Shown: positions 60,827-64,000 of the stretch, piece after piece
Layout of the letters: every line of letters starts with the position of its first letter
How positions within the stretch are numbered: position 1 is the stretch's first letter
NCBI RefSeq assembly: GCF_900200035.1
Contig: NZ_FZTC01000029.1
Span: forward strand, 16,580 to 80,579
Source of the DNA: Klebsiella grimontii
GTDB lineage: Bacteria; Pseudomonadota; Gammaproteobacteria; Enterobacterales; Enterobacteriaceae
Reading direction: 5' to 3'
DNA: 64,000 nucleotides
Notes under the pieces: generated by a model
Seen by the model: only the letters and a program-made list of their open reading frames with translations
The model's database searches: none
What the model was told of the DNA's origin: nothing
Position numbers and translations under genes: made by a program

Positions 60827-61837
60827 TTATTTTGATTTGCCAATACTAACTTTAATTAAACGTTCTATTTCATTAATGGTTTTCTGACTTATACGTTTGA
60901 ACTCAAAACTTACTTTTTGACCGTCTTTGCTCTTCCTGACACGTGCGTAAGTGTCCTTATCTTCGAAATCTACAATATCTGAAACAGTCCATGTAGGCGG
61001 TTTATTTGCATCATTACAGAGAATGGTAAGTACTGAATACAAACCATCTAAAATGGATTTCTGGACTTCCTCAATATCATTAACGTTAATGATTTTATTG
61101 TCTTCTGTACCGACTTCAGATGTTAGCTCTGACAAAGGGATTTTATTTGCTTTTGCGATTTTTTCAATTCTAGCCAATTTACCATAGTAAGTATTAGGTA
61201 TCCCTTCCCTATCAGGGAAAATTCTAATTAGTTCTTCGTTAACTTTAGCCGCCTGGATTCTCTTTCTTATCGACTCAATGCTAATATTAAAATAAGAAGC
61301 AAGTTCCTCATTGGTTTTGAACTCTTCATTTTTCATGATTTGAAGGTACTTAATACCCACTTCACGATATGAGAACCTTTTCGCTGTTTGTGCAGCATTT
61401 ATGATACAATCGACATCTGCACTACTTACCTCTTCATCAAATACCCATAAAGGCAGGTCTACCAAACATTTGATGCAGCAATAACGACGCCGACTACCCT
61501 CAATCAGGTAATATTTACCGTCGCGGTATACAGCAATAGCTTCAGTAGTAACCCCATTTTCTTTTATAAGGGGGAGTATTTCCCTTGTTGAAAGGTCGTC
61601 AATTGCCTCTTGATTTCGAGGGTTTAGCTCATGAACTAACGTTTTCTCTGCCACTTCTGAACCAGTAATTACTACGTAGCGAGCCTCTACTTTACGACCA
61701 TTTGATAGAGTAAATAGGCGTTTTTGTACAGAAGGAGCTTTTAGAGGCGGAAGCCCGCTTTTTTGATCAACAAATGTACGCTTTCCGTTTCCGGTTAAGT
61801 ACTTGTCTTTGCTCGTACCGCGTTCAACATCACTCAT
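60827..61837 (-). CDS. parB: partition protein ParB
   Basis: 336 residues of the P1-type ParB family. The N-terminal part has LSTREILPLIKENGVTTEAIAVYRDG and LIEGSRRRYCCIKC (arginine-rich box II-like). A helix-turn-helix follows at about residues 175-200 (TNEELASYFNISIESIRKRI). It binds the 67-bp repeats on both sides of the locus and links them to ParA. The ATG overlaps the parA stop by one base (TAATG), so the two are coupled. Confidence 0.9.
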   Translation of the reverse strand: MSDVERGTSKDKYLTGNGKRTFVDQKSGLPPLKAPSVQKRLFTLSNGRKVEARYVVITGSEVAEKTLVHELNPRNQEAIDDLSTREILPLIKENGVTTEAIAVYRDGKYYLIEGSRRRYCCIKCLVDLPLWVFDEEVSSADVDCIINAAQTAKRFSYREVGIKYLQIMKNEEFKTNEELASYFNISIESIRKRIQAAKVNEELIRIFPDREGIPNTYYGKLARIEKIAKANKIPLSELTSEVGTEDNKIINVNDIEEVQKSILDGLYSVLTILCNDANKPPTWTVSDIVDFEDKDTYARVRKSKDGQKVSFEFKRISQKTINEIERLIKVSIGKSK

Positions 61838-63084
61838 TATTCACTGTACTCCCTAACTGAAAAGCTTTTAATCTCATTGATAAGTTGTTGATATACAGAC
61901 TGAACAGACATTTCCGCAATATCATACTGCTTTGAAGAACAGAGCTCTTCTGATTTTTTAATATCGAGTACAGTGCGACCTTTTTCAGCTGCTGCAACGA
62001 AAGCTTCTGAATGTTTAATATTTGTGGTCATGAAACGGTCACGTACAGTTCTTACAAGTTTATTTAAAGTACGAATCTCATGCTGGCTTCTGTCATCTAC
62101 ATTCACAGCCAATACATTTAGCCATTTAATGTTTTCGCCTTTGGAGGGCAATTGTGCCAGACGGTCTGAAATAGTTATCATATAGTTTGTTGTAGAAGCA
62201 AAATCATATTCACGGGGTGTAATCGGAACAAGAATTGCGTCAGCCGCTTCATTTGTTGACCAAATGATTGGAGAATCTTGCGGTGGTGTATCAATAAAAA
62301 TGAGATCGTACTTTTCTTTCAATACAGGGATAACTACATCGCGAAACCTAGTTAGTAGCTTGAGTCTTGCTTCCTTATCCAGACTCCAGTATTTGTCAGT
62401 AAATCTGTCATCAGTCGGGAAAGCTGTTATTACGTCCATGTTAGGTAAATGTGTAGAAAAGGCCATTGTCCCAATAATTTGTTCTTCCGTGTAACCTTGA
62501 TTTATATACTGAGTGAAATCATTATCTTCAATTTCACTAAGCAAAACATCGGTAATAGTTAGATAAACACTGTCATCGCTAGTGGTATGGATAAGATTAT
62601 TTCCCAATGAACCTTGCGGGTCCAGATCAATTACACAAATCTTAGCATTTAGATTAAGATCTAAAGCAGCTGAGGTTGCTAATGTGGCTGTTGTTGTACT
62701 TTTACCGGTTCCACCTTTATGGTTCTCCGTTACGATTACTCGTGGCAAATACATGTCACGGTATTTAGTTGTGCCCATTGCATCCATAATTTTTTGAACA
62801 TCCCAACGGGTATAGAGGTGACTTTTATTTTGAAAAATAGGTTCACCAATTACTTGTTTCTCATGGAGTTCTGTAAGTATTCTACTAAATGTATTTCTTG
62901 ATTTGCCAAAAAAGTCAGAGAGAGTTTTTTTATTCAAACAATGGTTATAGATAAGACGGTCTAATCCATCTACCTGTTCATCAGAAACATCTACCCGGCT
63001 TGAATCAAGGATGATTTCCTTAAGACTTGCTTGTTCATTTTTCATTTTCAGGCCGATCGTACGAATATCATCTAATATGCTCAT
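61837..63084 (-). CDS. parA: partition ATPase ParA, type Ia
   Basis: 415 residues. The N-terminal ~100 residues include a DNA-binding domain (LSDFFGKSRNTFSRILTELHEK) used for autoregulation in P1-type ParA. The deviant Walker A box is KGGTGKSTTTATLATSAALD, with VIDLDPQGSLGNNL and LIFIDTPPQDSPI. It moves plasmid copies over the nucleoid by ATP hydrolysis. AAGGAG precedes the ATG. A 26-bp perfect palindrome 57 bases upstream is its likely operator. Confidence 0.93.
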   Translation of the reverse strand: MSILDDIRTIGLKMKNEQASLKEIILDSSRVDVSDEQVDGLDRLIYNHCLNKKTLSDFFGKSRNTFSRILTELHEKQVIGEPIFQNKSHLYTRWDVQKIMDAMGTTKYRDMYLPRVIVTENHKGGTGKSTTTATLATSAALDLNLNAKICVIDLDPQGSLGNNLIHTTSDDSVYLTITDVLLSEIEDNDFTQYINQGYTEEQIIGTMAFSTHLPNMDVITAFPTDDRFTDKYWSLDKEARLKLLTRFRDVVIPVLKEKYDLIFIDTPPQDSPIIWSTNEAADAILVPITPREYDFASTTNYMITISDRLAQLPSKGENIKWLNVLAVNVDDRSQHEIRTLNKLVRTVRDRFMTTNIKHSEAFVAAAEKGRTVLDIKKSEELCSSKQYDIAEMSVQSVYQQLINEIKSFSVREYSE

Positions 63085-63140
63085 GGTCTCTCCTTAGGTT
63101 AGTTTTCACATTATTAATGAGGATTGAGCGCATTACAAGG

Positions 63141-63166
63141 TAAAAGTGCATTGCAATGCACTTTTA
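63141..63166. promoter_or_regulatory. parA operator, 26-bp perfect palindrome
   Basis: Two 13-base arms, TAAAAGTGCATTG and its exact complement, meet without a spacer. Located 57-82 bases upstream of the parA ATG, matching the position of P1 parOP, which ParA binds for autorepression. Confidence 0.8.
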
Positions 63167-63570
63167 TCGTATTTAGTGCTCAAAATAACTTTACACGCAC
63201 AATCCAAAATGTTCGCTTTATGAACAGTGTCAATTCAACATATTGATATAAAAGGAAAACAATCAATAACCATAAAAATATTCCGATTTGGCAAATTCTA
63301 CAGCTTTCGTGCTAGGTCTTATACCTAACATCTAAAATTACGCATCCGTTTTGCATGTCCAATGATCACGATTTCTCCCCTCCCTCCCCTACCCTACCAA
63401 ACCCTCCCCGTCCATTCCTGATGCTGATTGCAATAACGGGGTTGTTATAACTAACAGTGGACCAGTTCGTTGCTGATTCATATTGTGGCTGACTGTGTAC
63501 AAGACGATAGATTCAACAGGGTGACGACCTACTGGGCATCAGAAAGCCGCAGAGTTTCCCCGGAGCCAGA
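63167..63570. other. gap between parA operator and upstream array
   Basis: AT-rich, with a polypyrimidine stretch (63375-63415) and a degenerate repeat unit (TGCAATAACGGGGTTGTT, about 63430). No gene. Confidence 0.5.
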
Positions 63571-64000
63571 CTGCACAAAAGGGAGTTGTTATATCCTGCC
63601 TGGCTATCATGAATCCTAGGGGCCACGCGGAGCAGAACTGCGAACAAGGGTTTGTTTTACCCTGCCGGGTTGTCATGAAGCCGCTGGACCTCCCGGTGCA
63701 GGACTGCGAACAAGGGGGTTGTTTTATCCTGCCGGGCTGTCAGGAAGCCGCTGGGCCTCCCGGTGCAGGACTGGGAACAAGGGGGATGTTTTATCCTGCA
63801 AGGCTGTCAGGAATCCGCTGGGCCTACCGGAGGCGGACTGCGAACAAGGGGGTTGTTGTACCCTGCTGGGTTGTCATGAAGCCGGTGGACGTCAAGGGGC
63901 CGGACTGCGAACAAGGGGGTTGTTTTGTCCTGCCAGGCTGTCAGGAATCCGCTGGGCCACCCGGAGCAGGACTGCGAAAAAGGGAGTTGTTTTATCCTGC
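63571..64000. repeat. 67-bp direct repeats, upstream parS-like array (7 copies, continuing past the window)
   Basis: Copies begin at about 63575, 63643, 63709, 63776, 63843, 63910 and 63977, nearly all exactly 67 bp apart. Same unit and orientation as the 60412-60770 array, with base changes between units. The window ends within the array. Confidence 0.8.

Noticed and set aside
60412..64000. Regular direct repeats suggesting a CRISPR array
   Set aside because: The full 67-bp unit repeats without unique spacers, flanks parAB and has no cas genes. Centromere repeats explain it.

Overview
The window looks like part of a large, mosaic plasmid from an enterobacterium (Klebsiella/Enterobacter/Serratia type). 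The reasons are a RepFIB-like initiator flanked by iterons, a P1-type parAB locus between arrays of 67-bp repeats, an EcoRII restriction-modification system, phage-derived accessory genes and many small plasmid hypotheticals. There are no rRNA, tRNA or housekeeping genes. Most of the sequence is moderately AT-rich. One block (26559-32024) is visibly GC-rich and foreign.

Layout. 0-2.3 kb: minus-strand hypotheticals, including a short DUF262 protein. 2.5-7.2 kb: a tightly coupled minus-strand run of about ten genes resembling the Ea22/ead-type accessory genes of lambdoid phages, most joined by ATGA or TAATG overlaps. 7.4-14.2 kb: short minus-strand plasmid genes (DUF5983, DUF4942, a DUF4258-like protein, small membrane proteins). 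14.3-17.3 kb: replication region with RepFIB-like repA, iterons on both sides (consensus CGTACGAACGATGAC), a DnaA box and GATC clusters. 17.7-26.4 kb: a methyltransferase / 1127-residue protein / small membrane protein operon, hypotheticals and an HTH protein. 26.6-32.0 kb: a Tni-type transposon with 164-bp terminal inverted repeats, encoding resolvase, DDE transposase and AAA ATPase. It carries two integron-type gene cassettes with attC sites but no integrase: a chlorite dismutase and a TauE/SafE permease. 32-37.4 kb: a HigB-like toxin locus, a ferredoxin, a zinc-finger gene with a dnaX-type slippery heptamer, membrane proteins and a DUF3846 protein. 38-40.7 kb: convergent EcoRII endonuclease and methyltransferase. 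40.8-51.3 kb: hypotheticals, a RES-type toxin convergent with a likely antitoxin, an HNH nuclease, an ASCH-like phage protein and a PIN/NYN protein. 51.4-58.9 kb: three tandem ~800-residue secreted paralogues. 59.2-64 kb: a CoiA-like protein and the parAB partition locus.

Two dispersed palindromes tie the region together. AAAGTWACTTT occurs 18 times, mostly just upstream of genes or between them, and looks like the operator of a plasmid-wide regulator. CATAAACA-N5-TGTTTATG occurs in full only upstream of the EcoRII endonuclease gene and of the other DNA methyltransferase gene, with half-sites elsewhere. These two signals, the possible programmed frameshift at 35124-35130, the cassette-borne chlorite dismutase and the methyltransferase/1127-residue operon are the main leads. 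No database search was possible, so family names rest on recognised motifs and remembered family sequences.
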